Source: Bacteroidales bacterium UBA5342
GTDB lineage: Bacteria > Bacteroidota > Bacteroidia > Bacteroidales > UBA5342
Length of the DNA stretch: 42,854 nt
Direction of reading: 5' to 3'
Assembly (NCBI GenBank): GCA_002408065.1
Contig: DHQI01000019.1
Coordinates: 4,683 to 47,536 of the forward strand
Shown piece by piece: positions 33,981-42,854 of this stretch; position 1 is the first letter of the stretch; each line of letters begins with the position of its first letter. Both the position numbers and the translations under genes were made by a program. The notes under the pieces are model-generated. The model searched no databases. It worked only from the letters and a program-made list of their open reading frames with translations, and was not told where the DNA came from.

Positions 33981-35420
33981 CTATTTCCTTAAGAAAAGCG
34001 CACAACCTGCAATAGTTATAGCAGCATTGATCAAAAGCAATTCATAGCCAAAATGATAATTTGAAAAAGTACTGACCAGCCATTTTACCCCAAAAGTTAA
34101 GAAAGGTGAAACAATCATTACCAGAGGAATACCTTTATCCTTCAGTTGCCATTGAGTAAAAATACCTATAATAAAAATACCTAATAGTGGTCCGTAGGTG
34201 TACCCGGCTGCTTTAAAAAGAGCTGAGACTACACTGTCATTATTTAAAGCATTAAAGAGCAGGATAATGGTGGTAAGTAAAACTGCAAAGCCCAGGTGAA
34301 TCTTAATACGGGTATATTTGGCTTGTTTTTCTTCTTGTTTTCCGATGTCTACAAAATCGAAAGCAAAAGCTGTGGTCAGTGAGGCTAAAGCAGAATCGGC
34401 GCTGGAATACGCTGCGGCTAATAAACCAATCAAGAAAAACACTGATGTGACCGGGCTCAGATATCCGCCTGTAGCCAGCATAGGGTAAATATGATCGGCT
34501 CTTTCGGGTAAAGTTATCGCATTCTGTTGAGCAAATAAAACTAATAAAACACCCAGAGAAAGAAAGAGTAAATTGGCCGGAACAAAGGCAAAACCGTAGG
34601 ATTTTACATTTTTCTGTGCTTCCTTTAAATTACGGCAAGTCAGGTTTTTTTGCATCATATCCTGATCCAGACCCGTCATTACAATAGTGATAAATATTCC
34701 GCTGATGAATTGTTTTAGTACATGATTAGCACTTTGCCAATCGTCCCAGATAATCATGTTTGAGAAGGGGCTTTCGACAACAGCACTTACGGCTTGTGTA
34801 AAAGTAAAATCTAAGCGGCGCGATACATCCCAGATAGTCACCACTAGAGCGACTAATAATATAGCTGTTTGCAATACATCTGTCCAGATAATGGTTTTCA
34901 TTCCACCACGAAAAGTGTAAACAAAAATAAGTGTTAATGCCACTATAACACTCACCCAAAATGGAATACCTAAAGAATCAAACACCGTTAGCTGCAGCAC
35001 ACTTACCATCAAGAAAAGACGAAAACCAGCTCCGATAGTTCTGGAGAGCAGGAAAAAAGCCGAACCGGCCTTGTGTGTTCTTTGTCCGAAACGTTGGCCT
35101 AAATATTCGTAGATAGAGGTAAGTTTATTTTTATAATAAACCGGTAAGAGCACATGTGCTATCACCAAATAACCAAAGAAATAACCCACCACCATCGGCA
35201 TATAAGTCATCCCGGTATCGCGCACCCAACCCGGTACAGAGATAAAAGTGACACCGCTGAGTGAGGCCCCTATCATACCAAAAGCCACCACATACCACTT
35301 GGCATTATGATTGGCTGAGAAAAAAGTGTTGCTGTTAGCGCCTTTGCCCGTTAAATGGGAAATAAGGACAAGTACAGCAATGTAAGTGATGATGGTGATG
35401 TAAAGAGTTGTCGGTGACAT
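33981..35420 (-). CDS. Sodium:solute symporter (SSS family)
   Basis: 479 residues from the ATG at 35420; an in-frame TTG at 35432 would add four. About 13 membrane helices. Typical SSS segments: SANHNAKWYVVAFGMIGASLSGVTFISVPGW (first two helices with the sodium-site small residues), RTIGAGFRLFLMVSVLQ, GGMKTIIWTDVLQT (the GGhxxVhWTDxxQ motif), DQDMMQKNLTCRN and LLAAAYSSADSALASLTTAFAFD. The substrate is not identifiable; related proteins carry sugars, sialic acid or small acids. It stands 16 bp from the aminotransferase-like gene, tail to tail, and after the gdhA terminator. Confidence 0.9.
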   Translation of the reverse strand: MSPTTLYITIITYIAVLVLISHLTGKGANSNTFFSANHNAKWYVVAFGMIGASLSGVTFISVPGWVRDTGMTYMPMVVGYFFGYLVIAHVLLPVYYKNKLTSIYEYLGQRFGQRTHKAGSAFFLLSRTIGAGFRLFLMVSVLQLTVFDSLGIPFWVSVIVALTLIFVYTFRGGMKTIIWTDVLQTAILLVALVVTIWDVSRRLDFTFTQAVSAVVESPFSNMIIWDDWQSANHVLKQFISGIFITIVMTGLDQDMMQKNLTCRNLKEAQKNVKSYGFAFVPANLLFLSLGVLLVLFAQQNAITLPERADHIYPMLATGGYLSPVTSVFFLIGLLAAAYSSADSALASLTTAFAFDFVDIGKQEEKQAKYTRIKIHLGFAVLLTTIILLFNALNNDSVVSALFKAAGYTYGPLLGIFIIGIFTQWQLKDKGIPLVMIVSPFLTFGVKWLVSTFSNYHFGYELLLINAAITIAGCALFLRK

Positions 35421-35463
35421 GAAACTATTCAAGATTATTAATTTAAAATTTACGACTGGCTAA

Positions 35464-35503
35464 AATAAAAAAAAGGGCGCTGAAACTCTATTCCAGCCCC
35501 TTA
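35464..35503 (-). terminator. Terminator of gdhA
   Basis: Minus strand: GGGGCTG...CAGCGCCC with one bulge, then TTTTTTTTATTTT (complement of 35463-35474). It lies about 85 bp after the gdhA stop and just before the symporter gene. Confidence 0.7.
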
Positions 35504-35585
35504 TTTTATAACTCTTAATTGCTGAACCCCTCGCAATAGACATCAGGATTTAGGGAAGCATTATTTTTAACTATTCATTTTTAAT

Positions 35586-36923
35586 TTAAACGACCCCTTG
35601 TGCAATCATAGCATCTGCCACTTTTACGAAGCCACCTATATTAGCACCTTTGATGTAGTTGACTTTAGAGTTTTCTTGGCCATATTCCACACAGGTTTTA
35701 TGAATATCGCTCATGATGTGTTTCAGTCGCTCATCTACTTCTTCTTCTGACCAGAGCAAACGCATACTGTTTTGACTCATCTCCAGTCCGGATACAGCTA
35801 CACCTCCGGCATTTACCGCTTTGCCGGGTGCAAAGGTTGTTTTTTCTGCAGCCAAGTCTGCAGCTTCCGCTGTTAAGCCCATATTTGATACTTCTGCTAT
35901 GAGCTGACAGCCGTTGTCTATGAGGGTTTTGACATCCATATCATCCATTTCGTTTTGGATGGCACAAGGCATGGCGATGTCCACTTTTTGTTCCCAAGGT
36001 TTTTTTCCTTCGAAAAAAGGTACACCGTAACGCTCGGCATAAGGTTCAACAATATCCATATTGCTAGCACGCAGCTCCAGCAAATAATCAATTTTATGGT
36101 CAGTGATGCCTTCTTCATCATAAATATAACCATCAGGGCCGGAAATGGTCACCACTTTTGCGCCTAGTTCCGTTGCTTTCAGAGCAGCACCCCAGGCTAC
36201 GTTGCCAAAGCCTGAAAGAGAAATCGTTTTTCCTTCCAGTGTTTCTCCTTTGGTAGCTAGCATCTCTTTTACAAAATATACGGCACCAAAACCGGTTGCT
36301 TCGGGTCGGATACGGCTACCACCATACTCCATACCTTTCCCCGTCAGAATACCGGAGAATTCATTTTTAAGCTTTTTATATTGACCAAACAGATAACCAA
36401 TCTCACGACCTCCTACACCGATATCACCAGCCGGCACATCGGTATTAGCGCCAATATGACGGTAGAGTTCGCTCATAAAAGCCTGACAGAAGCGCATTAT
36501 TTCGTTGTCACTTTTTCCTTTGGGATTAAAATCCGAACCACCTTTTCCGCCTCCCATTGGCAGAGTCGTCAAGCTGTTTTTAAAGGTTTGTTCAAAGCCT
36601 AAAAACTTTAACCCGCTCAAGGTCACACTGGCGTGAAAACGTAAACCGCCTTTGTAAGGACCCAGTGCACTGTTAAATTCTACACGGAAACCACGGTTGA
36701 TCTGTACTTCCCCACTATCATCTACCCAAGGTACGCGAAACATAATCACACGCTCCGGCTCAGCCATACGTTCCAATATCTTGGCCTGACGGTATTGCGG
36801 ATGTTCCACATAATAATCCCATACAGTTTCCACCACTTCTTCTACTGCTTGTAGAAATTCGTCTTCTCCTTTATTTTTTGCCCGAACAGCGTTCAGGAAT
36901 TCTGTTTTACTGATGTTTGCCAT
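35586..36923 (-). CDS. gdhA: Glutamate dehydrogenase, probably NADP-specific
   Basis: 445 residues, the usual length of hexameric GDH. It aminates 2-oxoglutarate with ammonia and NAD(P)H. YKGGLRFHASVTLSGLKFLGFEQTFKNSLT, PMGGGKGGSDFNPKGKSD (catalytic Lys region), DVPAGDIGVGGREIGYLFGQYKK, the Rossmann loop LSGFGNVAWGAA, and NAGGVAVSGLEMSQNS are family signatures. It belongs to the small-hexamer group whose best-known members (E. coli GdhA, Bacteroides GdhA) use NADPH, but cofactor choice needs assay. Monocistronic, with an opposite-strand small iron-sulfur gene upstream. Confidence 0.94.
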   Translation of the reverse strand: MANISKTEFLNAVRAKNKGEDEFLQAVEEVVETVWDYYVEHPQYRQAKILERMAEPERVIMFRVPWVDDSGEVQINRGFRVEFNSALGPYKGGLRFHASVTLSGLKFLGFEQTFKNSLTTLPMGGGKGGSDFNPKGKSDNEIMRFCQAFMSELYRHIGANTDVPAGDIGVGGREIGYLFGQYKKLKNEFSGILTGKGMEYGGSRIRPEATGFGAVYFVKEMLATKGETLEGKTISLSGFGNVAWGAALKATELGAKVVTISGPDGYIYDEEGITDHKIDYLLELRASNMDIVEPYAERYGVPFFEGKKPWEQKVDIAMPCAIQNEMDDMDVKTLIDNGCQLIAEVSNMGLTAEAADLAAEKTTFAPGKAVNAGGVAVSGLEMSQNSMRLLWSEEEVDERLKHIMSDIHKTCVEYGQENSKVNYIKGANIGGFVKVADAMIAQGVV

Positions 36924-37216
36924 AACTGCACTTCATCTTTTAAATTACAAAAAAGCAAATCTTAATCACGTTGGTTTTTGCTATATACAAGTCAAAAACT
37001 CAATTCTATAGCGAATGTCGGTAAAAAATCGATACGTTATGCCCGAAAGATGACAATTTTCTGAAAAATTTCACCCAATTGCCATTTTACCCTTCTGCAA
37101 TTAGCAAAGTATTGTAACTGTGGGCTGAGTTTCTTGCTCGCTGAACATTTTTATCTCATCTTGCGTTTTAGTTTTAAAGCTATTTTTTTTAACAACTTCA
37201 ATATAAAACTACAATT

Positions 37217-37393
37217 ATGAGCGAAGAACCAATCTGCAAATGCTTAGAGATTTACAAAAGTGAAATAGTAGAAGCTATTAAAACTAAAGGATTGACCACT
37301 GTAGAAGAAGTGGGAGAAGAAACGGAAGCCGGTACCTTGTGTGGTGGTTGCCAGGAAGATATTCAGGATATTTTAGATGAAATAAATGGCTAA
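37217..37393 (+). CDS. Small BFD-like [2Fe-2S]-binding protein
   Basis: 58 residues, starting MSEEPICKCLEIYKSEIVEA and ending with CGGCQEDIQDILDEING. The four cysteines C7, C9, C42 and C45 (CxC...CxxC) fit the BFD/NifU-central [2Fe-2S] domain, with the helix-turn-helix between them (TTVEEVGEETEAGT). Such domains stand alone as bacterioferritin-associated ferredoxin, or are fused in nitrite reductase and NifU. No bacterioferritin gene is in the window. It is transcribed alone, between gdhA (divergent) and lpxA (convergent), and ends at a strong bidirectional terminator. Confidence 0.85.
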   Translation: MSEEPICKCLEIYKSEIVEAIKTKGLTTVEEVGEETEAGTLCGGCQEDIQDILDEING

Positions 37394-37456
37394 TTCCAGT
37401 TTTATTTTAAGATGAGCCTTAAGACATGATTTCTATATAAGCACTCATTACGTATA

Positions 37457-37502
37457 GAAAAAAGCCTGTTCAATTCCGGATGGAAGAGAACAGGCTTTTC
37501 TA
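37457..37502. terminator. Bidirectional terminator between the BFD-like gene and lpxA
   Basis: Perfect 11-bp stem AAAGCCTGTTC (37461-37471) / GAACAGGCTTT (37488-37498), 16-nt loop, A-run on the left and T-run on the right. Confidence 0.85.
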
Positions 37503-37521
37503 ATTGGTATTTTAATTGGGA

Positions 37522-38304
37522 TTATTTCGTTGTGTAACCCTTGATCACACCGCGTTTTGAATTGCGAACAAAATAAAGAATATTGTCACGCTCTTCTGAT
37601 ATTGGTAATTCGGTTTCGATGGCATCACATGCATCCGAATTGTTCATACCACGCTGGTATAGATAACGGTACACTTCTTGTACTTCGCGAATTTGCTCGT
37701 TAGAGAAACCACGACGACGCAAACCTATCACATTCAAACCCGAGAACACTAATGGCTCACGTGCTGCTGTGATATAAGGCGGTACATCTTTGCTTACTTT
37801 AGAGCCACCTTGGATCATAACGTGAGCTCCTATTTTTACAAACTGGTGAACCATAACAACACCGCTTAGAATAGCAAAATCTTCGATGACCACCTCACCT
37901 GCTACCTGACTGGCATTACCAATAATAACATTGTTTTTCACCTCACAATCGTGTGCAATATGGCTGTAAGCCATCAGTAGACAGTTGTTTCCTACGGTTG
38001 TTTTTCCACGGGCTTTTGTGCCACGGTTGATGGTAGCACACTCGCGTACGGTGGTGTTATCACCTACCTCGGCGGTGGTTTCTTCGCCCACAAATTTAAG
38101 GTCTTGCGGAATTCCTGATATCACAGCTCCGGAATGGATATCACACTTTTTTCCAATGCGTGCTCCACTTAATATTTTTGCACCGGAACGTATCAGGGTT
38201 TCGTTACCAATTACTGTATTGGCATCGATATAGGCAAAGGGTTCAACAGTTACGTCTTTTCCTAATTTGGCCTCGGGATGTATATAGGCTAATTCACTTA
38301 TCAT
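37522..38304 (-). CDS. lpxA: UDP-N-acetylglucosamine acyltransferase
   Basis: 260 residues. It adds the 3-hydroxyacyl chain to UDP-GlcNAc, the first step of lipid A synthesis, in the cytoplasm. The left-handed beta helix is visible as hexapeptide repeats (IHPEAKLGKDVTVEPFAYIDANTVIG), the catalytic His is in LMAYSHIAHDCEVKNNVIIGN, and the C-terminal LRRRGFSNEQIREVQEVYRYLY helices are typical. Last gene of the lpxD, lpxC-fabZ, lpxA unit; the upstream stop and its start are 4 bp apart. Confidence 0.96.
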   Translation of the reverse strand: MISELAYIHPEAKLGKDVTVEPFAYIDANTVIGNETLIRSGAKILSGARIGKKCDIHSGAVISGIPQDLKFVGEETTAEVGDNTTVRECATINRGTKARGKTTVGNNCLLMAYSHIAHDCEVKNNVIIGNASQVAGEVVIEDFAILSGVVMVHQFVKIGAHVMIQGGSKVSKDVPPYITAAREPLVFSGLNVIGLRRRGFSNEQIREVQEVYRYLYQRGMNNSDACDAIETELPISEERDNILYFVRNSKRGVIKGYTTK

Positions 38305-38308
38305 CGTT

Positions 38309-39700
38309 TTATTGTTTTTTATTTTTAATAATCTGAGCCATAAACTCAGCTTCTGTTACAAGTACATTATTGACAAAAGCTTCGCCACGCATATAAGCGC
38401 ATCCACGTCGTATAGGCGAAGTGAAAGTAAGACGAAATATTAATGTATCCCCTGGGATTACTTTTTGGCGAAATTTTACATTGTCAATTTTCATAAAATA
38501 GGTGGAGTAGTTCTCCGGATCTTTTACATCGCTCAATACCATCAGGCCTCCTGTTTGTGCCATTGCTTCTACTATAAGAACGCCTGGCATAATAGGTTCA
38601 TCGGGAAAATGGCCAACAAAATATGGCTCGTTCATGGTGACATTTTTCAGCCCAATAATGGTATTGTCTTCACGTTTAATAACTTTATCAACCAGTAAAA
38701 AAGGTGGTCGGTGAGGCAAAAGACGACGAATTTCATCAATGTTCATCAAAGGCTCTGCATTGATGTCGCAATCCGGAGCCTGATACTCCGGTTTTTTAAC
38801 TTCTGTAAGTAGTTTTTTAGCAAAATCGGTGTTTAGCTTATGCCCCGGACGGGTAGCAGCTATACGGCCTTTGATACGCATTCCCAGCAATGCCAGATCA
38901 CCGACGATATCTAATATTTTGTGACGGGCCGGCTCATTGTCAAAAGTCATCTTGGTATTGTTGAGCACCCCGGCTTTGTCTACTTTTACGTGAGGTTGGT
39001 TGAAAAGATCGGCCAAGCGGTCTAGCTCTTCTTGTGGTATCACACGGTCTACTATCACTAAGGCATTGTCAAGACTACCACCTTTTACCAAGTTATTATT
39101 GTATAAAAATTCTACTTCGCGCAGAAAAACAAAGGTTTTACAAGGGGCTATTTCAGTAGGAAATTCGTCCAGATTCTCCATAGAGGCATACTGATTTTTC
39201 AGCATTACTGAGTCATCAAAACTTAAAAAGGTATTGATGGTGTAGTCATCATCCGGAATAATTTCCATTTTCTTATTACCATCGCGTAGGGTAATTTTCT
39301 TTTTGGGTTTGAAATACTGACGGTAAGCATCTTGTTCTACTACTCCTGCTTTTATTATAGCATCTACAAATGGTTTGGCACTTCCTTCTAGAATAGGTAC
39401 TTCTTCGGCATCTATTTCTATCATACAGTTGTCAACCCCCATAGCGTATAGTGCAGATAGAGAGTGTTCTATAGTGGTTATATGAAAATGTTCATTTCCG
39501 ATAATAGTTCCACGGGCAGTATCAATCACTTTATCAGCACGTGCAGGTATTGTGGGATGTCCATCTATGTCTACGCGTTTAAAAACATAGCCATGGTTAA
39601 TGTCTGCAGGTAAAAATTTCATATTTACTTTTTTACCTGTGTGTAGTCCAACACCAGAAAATTCAATGGCTTGTTTTAATGTTATTTGTCTATCCATCAT
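38309..39700 (-). CDS. lpxC/fabZ: Fused LpxC deacetylase and FabZ dehydratase
   Basis: 463 residues. Residues 1-~305 are UDP-3-O-acyl-GlcNAc deacetylase (zinc motifs in TTIEHSLSALYAMG and the HKILDIVGDLALLG helix; SGVGLHTG start); about 320-463 are 3-hydroxyacyl-ACP dehydratase (LLPHRPPFLLVDKV, PYFVGHFPDEPIMPGVLIVEAMAQTGG with catalytic His and Glu). The two enzymes act in lipid A and fatty-acid synthesis and compete for 3-hydroxyacyl-ACP. The fusion is usual in Bacteroidota and helps place the organism. Two Met codons start the protein; either could serve. Confidence 0.96.
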   Translation of the reverse strand: MMDRQITLKQAIEFSGVGLHTGKKVNMKFLPADINHGYVFKRVDIDGHPTIPARADKVIDTARGTIIGNEHFHITTIEHSLSALYAMGVDNCMIEIDAEEVPILEGSAKPFVDAIIKAGVVEQDAYRQYFKPKKKITLRDGNKKMEIIPDDDYTINTFLSFDDSVMLKNQYASMENLDEFPTEIAPCKTFVFLREVEFLYNNNLVKGGSLDNALVIVDRVIPQEELDRLADLFNQPHVKVDKAGVLNNTKMTFDNEPARHKILDIVGDLALLGMRIKGRIAATRPGHKLNTDFAKKLLTEVKKPEYQAPDCDINAEPLMNIDEIRRLLPHRPPFLLVDKVIKREDNTIIGLKNVTMNEPYFVGHFPDEPIMPGVLIVEAMAQTGGLMVLSDVKDPENYSTYFMKIDNVKFRQKVIPGDTLIFRLTFTSPIRRGCAYMRGEAFVNNVLVTEAEFMAQIIKNKKQ

Positions 39701-39740
39701 AGCTCTATTTAGACTTTATTTGCTTAAATGTGTGGGGTTA

Positions 39741-40787
39741 CTATTCTCCTGCTTGTTCTTTTAACGCTTTTAATTCGCGTTCCAAGCGATTAATGGTGCG
39801 TTGCATATCCGGCAAGTTTTTCATCACAATGGACGAACGACGCCAGGTGGACATGTCTGTAACAGGAGACCCCATTAGTATAGCTCCCTCTTCTTTTATA
39901 TTATTGTTAAGGCCTGATTGAGCCCCTACTTTTACATGGTCGGCTATGTTTATATGGCCTGCAAAACCTACCTGACCACCTACCATCATATGTGCGCCCA
40001 GTTTAGTAGAACCCGAAATACCCGTTTGTGAAGCAATCACGGTATGTTCTCCAATCTCCACATTGTGTGCTACCTGTACCATATTGTCTAGTTTCACACC
40101 TTTGCGAATAATGGTAGATCCCATTGTAGCTCGGTCTACAGTAGTATTGGCTCCCAATTCCACACGGTCTTCGATTATTACGTTACCTATTTGTGGTATT
40201 TTTTCATAGTCCTGATCATCGCTAGGTGCAAAGCCAAAACCATCAGATCCAATCACAACACCACTGTGAAAAACACAGTCGGATCCTACCTTACAGTCAT
40301 GGTATATACTTACATTAGGATAAATAACAGTATTATCGCCAACTGTCACATTATCTCCTACATACACATGTGGGTATATGCGTACATTGTCGCCTATTTT
40401 TACATTAGCTCCTATAAATGCAAAGTCATCTACAAAACAACTGTTTCCTAATACAGCAGTTTTATGGATACTAGCTTTTTTCGATTTACCTTTTTTCTTA
40501 GGCTTGCTGCTTTCGTAAAACTGCATTAGTTTAGCGAGTGATTCATAAGCATTGGGTACACGTATCAGTGTGGCACCTATTTCTTTATCAAACTCAATAT
40601 CGTCATTTACTAAAATGATGGAAGCTTTTGTTTCATACACATAGTTGGTATATTTAGGATTTGCTAAAAAAGTTATAGAGCCGCCTTTGGCATCTTCTAT
40701 TTTAGCAAACTCTGAAACCTTGACTTTTTTGTCACCTTCTACTTTCCCCCCTAAAAAGTCAGCTATTTGTTGTGCAGTGAATTTCAT
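39741..40787 (-). CDS. lpxD: UDP-3-O-(3-hydroxyacyl)glucosamine N-acyltransferase
   Basis: 348 residues, complete. The N-terminal uridine-binding domain (about 1-100, EFAKIEDAKGGSITFLANPKY) is followed by a hexapeptide beta helix (about 105-320) with the active-site region VVIGSDGFGFAPSDDQDYEKIPQIGNV and the catalytic His in MVQVAHNVEIGEHTVIASQTG, and a C-terminal coiled helix (QRTINRLERELKALKEQ). A Lys-rich linker (KPKKKGKSKKASIHK) at 95-109 is longer than in most. First gene of the lipid A unit; 40 bp to lpxC-fabZ. Confidence 0.95.
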   Translation of the reverse strand: MKFTAQQIADFLGGKVEGDKKVKVSEFAKIEDAKGGSITFLANPKYTNYVYETKASIILVNDDIEFDKEIGATLIRVPNAYESLAKLMQFYESSKPKKKGKSKKASIHKTAVLGNSCFVDDFAFIGANVKIGDNVRIYPHVYVGDNVTVGDNTVIYPNVSIYHDCKVGSDCVFHSGVVIGSDGFGFAPSDDQDYEKIPQIGNVIIEDRVELGANTTVDRATMGSTIIRKGVKLDNMVQVAHNVEIGEHTVIASQTGISGSTKLGAHMMVGGQVGFAGHINIADHVKVGAQSGLNNNIKEEGAILMGSPVTDMSTWRRSSIVMKNLPDMQRTINRLERELKALKEQAGE

Positions 40788-41002
40788 ATATTTTGAATTT
40801 TTAATTAGTTTAATTTTGTCGTTTTTCTTTTACTCTATTGTTGAGTGTCTGTATACAAATGGTTCTTAAACGAAAAAATCGTCCCAAAATAGTATTACTT
40901 GTTTACCATTTGCTTTTGTATTAGTTATTTCTTTTCTGTAATGTCAACAGTAGTTACTGAAATGTCATCAGCAATTAACTGAAATTTGTTGTTTATTAAT
41001 CT

Positions 41003-41575
41003 TTAAAACCATTTTTTACCACCGCCTATTTCATAACCTATTTTTAGTGAAAAATAATTTAAATCTATTTCATCAGTCATAATGTAGTTGTATTCGCAAG
41101 ACAACCTGAACTGACCAATGTTGAATCCTGCCCGTGGCATAAAGCCCATGGCGCCAATGTTTTTCTTATTCGAATAATCAAAAGAATTTTCAGTATCGAT
41201 ATACATATAATATAAGCCGCCACCAATACCTATAAATGGTCTTAAATAATTATCGTTAAAATAATAATCTCCGGTTAGTATGGTTGAGAAATTCCATCCT
41301 TCGGCATTCGCATCAGTAAAATACGGGTTGTCCGGGTTGTAATCCACAAAATCTTCTTTGTAATAAAAGGTATATTCCAAACGCATTCCTACAGTAAAGC
41401 GGTTGTTTATATTATATTTTGGCTCTACATAGGGGGCTATCAGGCCTACATTATGTTTGTGTACTTCGCCTAACAATAGTCCGGCATCTACCTTAAAAGG
41501 ACGGTAGTCATGCTGTGCTAACATAGGCAAAGCCATTAGTGCTAAAATAATAATATGTAGAATTCTACTTTTCAT
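41003..41575 (-). CDS. Outer-membrane beta-barrel protein
   Basis: 190 residues with a signal peptide (MKSRILHIIILALMALPMLAQ). The rest alternates aromatic-ended strands (NNRFTVGMRLEYTFYYKEDF, NFSTILTGDYYFNDNYLRPFIGIGGGLYYMYI, GFMPRAGFNIGQFRLSCEYNYIM, YFSLKIGYEIGGGKKWF), as in small 8-strand porin-like barrels. No specific function. Its start overlaps the stop of the lipoprotein gene by one base, so the pair is coupled and may form a surface complex. Confidence 0.85.
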   Translation of the reverse strand: MKSRILHIIILALMALPMLAQHDYRPFKVDAGLLLGEVHKHNVGLIAPYVEPKYNINNRFTVGMRLEYTFYYKEDFVDYNPDNPYFTDANAEGWNFSTILTGDYYFNDNYLRPFIGIGGGLYYMYIDTENSFDYSNKKNIGAMGFMPRAGFNIGQFRLSCEYNYIMTDEIDLNYFSLKIGYEIGGGKKWF

Positions 41576-42297
41576 TATTCCTGATCATCAATTATTTTAA
41601 ATTCTTTAATACCTTGATCAAAAGCGGCCCAATCCAAGGGATTTATTTCCGCGTCTTCTCCGGGAATATAGTTGTTTGTTTTATTATCCATATCAAATAA
41701 ATAAATAGCTGAAGCTTCAGTGTCTTTACCATCTGTATTGGTGTAGCTGATGTCTGATTCTCCTTCAGAAATATATTGATTGGGGGTGTTGTGAAAGTAT
41801 AAGGTATAATCCCCTGCTGTATTGAATACAAAACCCGCTTTGAAGCTAATAACATCTTCTTCGGGTGTACTGGTTAATAAACTGTTTTGTGCGAAGTAAT
41901 GACCAAAAGTGGCTGAAAAATAATTGTCTGTTTTTCTTAGTCCGTTTGCCTCCAGTATGATGGTTCCCGGAAAAACGTCATTGTACATTTCGTCAAGAAA
42001 AGCAAAGCGAGCTTCATACACAGCATCAGATACGGTGATCATTTCCTGTGAAATCTGGTCATATAATGAGGTGTTTTCTATTATTATTTCCAAATAAACG
42101 GTATCGCCTACATTGAAAACCTCTTTATCGTCACCAAAAGAAACAGGAATTTCGAATAATGCACCATTGGAGTACAAATTATCGTAATAAAACATACTGT
42201 CCTCTTCGCACGATGTAAAAAAGAGCTGAAGAACCAAGAAGAACAGCAATATCTTGACCAAGGCCAAAGGGAATATGTATTTCTTTATTCTTATCAT
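41575..42297 (-). CDS. Putative lipoprotein of unknown function
   Basis: 240 residues with an unusually long signal segment (IRIKKYIFPLALVKILLFF) and lipobox FTSC at about residues 27-30; acidic residues EED follow the cysteine, a known surface-export trait of Bacteroidota lipoproteins. The body reads as a beta-sandwich (FNVGDTVYLEIIIENTSLYD, NTAGDYTLYFHN). Not recognised beyond that. Between a DUF4097-like gene and a barrel protein on the same strand. Confidence 0.75.
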   Translation of the reverse strand: MIRIKKYIFPLALVKILLFFLVLQLFFTSCEEDSMFYYDNLYSNGALFEIPVSFGDDKEVFNVGDTVYLEIIIENTSLYDQISQEMITVSDAVYEARFAFLDEMYNDVFPGTIILEANGLRKTDNYFSATFGHYFAQNSLLTSTPEEDVISFKAGFVFNTAGDYTLYFHNTPNQYISEGESDISYTNTDGKDTEASAIYLFDMDNKTNNYIPGEDAEINPLDWAAFDQGIKEFKIIDDQE

Positions 42298-42326
42298 TTT
42301 TTTATCGTTTATTTCTAATTCTTTCT

Positions 42327-42854
42327 TTAATATAAATTTATATCACTGTAGGAAGATCGGATGATAAGGGTTCCTACAGCATTTTCATTTTTAATACCTA
42401 AGCTTTCTTTGGTATCATTTTTTATTATTTTTTCTTTTAATAATTCATCCAAAACACTGATGTGTGATGCTTCAGTATTTATTGCATAATCAAACTCAAT
42501 AGCTGTGCGGTTGATAAAAGTTGCTTCACAATGTTCCAAATTGGCATTGAATAGGCTCAACTGTTCTGACATTGTACACGATATACTACCAAATTGTGCG
42601 TTAACATCGTAACTGCCACCACATTCCTGGATTTTTATATGTACGTTTTCGGTAATAAGCTCCCCCTCTAAATACGATTTTTTCAGGTTAATATCTCCGA
42701 TACGTGAATCGGCATAAATTTTTCCTTTGGCGTTTTCTATTATGACGTCACAGTATTGAGCATTCAGTCGTGTAGTGGTTCTTACTCCATCAATACGTAT
42801 GGCACCCAATTCATTTTTTATTTTAAGATGACAGTGTTTGGGTACTTCTACTAT
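42327..42854 (-). CDS. Adhesin-like beta-helix protein (DUF4097-type), truncated by the window edge
   Basis: The minus-strand frame is open to the right edge; 175 residues of the C-terminal part are visible. Short repeated strands (RTTTRLNAQYCDVIIENAKG, ADSRIGDINLKKSYLEG, ENVHIKIQECGGSYDVNAQFGSISC) match the DUF4097/putative-adhesin beta-helix pattern in which each rung ends on Gly or Asp. The C-terminus SSYSDINLY is typical. Its N-terminus and any signal peptide lie outside. The lipoprotein and barrel genes follow it within 30 bp, so all three probably share a transcript. Function unknown. Confidence 0.65.
   Translation of the reverse strand: MVEVPKHCHLKIKNELGAIRIDGVRTTTRLNAQYCDVIIENAKGKIYADSRIGDINLKKSYLEGELITENVHIKIQECGGSYDVNAQFGSISCTMSEQLSLFNANLEHCEATFINRTAIEFDYAINTEASHISVLDELLKEKIIKNDTKESLGIKNENAVGTLIIRSSYSDINLY

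Overview
The window reads as chromosome from a member of the Bacteroidota. The evidence is a T9SS cargo protein with Ig-like domains, two PorU-type C25 peptidases, the LpxC-FabZ fusion, a DUF5020 outer-membrane protein, and repeated TAnnTTTG promoter elements with few Shine-Dalgarno sites. A Bacteroidales- or Marinilabiliales-like relative is plausible, but rank below phylum is inference.

Layout. 1-1294: 3' part of a secreted trypsin-like protease. 1423-1878: NimA-like flavin-binding protein. 2145-6610: nucleobase salvage, with apt, an NCS2 purine permease and a DUF5020 (Tsx-like) protein on the minus strand, divergent from a uracil permease. 6718-11523: an AT-rich accessory block rich in conflict genes. 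11943-13795: GMP reductase and a CoA-binding protein. 13796-15020: a 1.2 kb AT-rich non-coding stretch with several DnaA-box-like 9-mers (candidate oriC). 15021-19909: nadA and cobalamin-dependent metH. 20235-27803: two tandem PorU-like genes. 27958-33965: pfk, exonuclease III, a hypothetical exported protein, manA, a PHP phosphatase, a GmhB-like HAD phosphatase and a class-IV aminotransferase-like protein. 33981-36923: sodium:solute symporter and glutamate dehydrogenase. 37217-37393: a 58-residue BFD-like [2Fe-2S] protein. 37522-40787: lipid A genes lpxD, lpxC-fabZ and lpxA. 41003-42854: envelope genes, the last cut by the window edge.

The accessory block is the main interest. It starts with a three-gene cassette: an ADP-ribosyltransferase-like toxin candidate, an 81-residue antitoxin candidate and a SecB-like chaperone. 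This is the order of toxin-antitoxin-chaperone (TAC) systems and recalls the anti-phage CmdTAC system. The cassette lies between two near-copies of one intrinsic terminator, the first being that of the uracil permease gene. Next come a truncated MqsA/Panacea-type antitoxin remnant, an HNH nuclease gene broken by one stop codon, a type II restriction-modification pair (5-methylcytosine methyltransferase with a fused helix-turn-helix, and an EcoO109I-like nuclease) that overlap tail to tail, and a 38-codon vsr remnant. A perfect 10-bp inverted repeat over the methyltransferase promoter and start codon looks like an autoregulatory operator.

From 15 kb to 34 kb every gene is on the plus strand, while most housekeeping genes left of 13 kb are on the minus strand. 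This fits a replication origin near 14.5-15 kb but does not prove it. All family calls come from reading motifs; no search was run.
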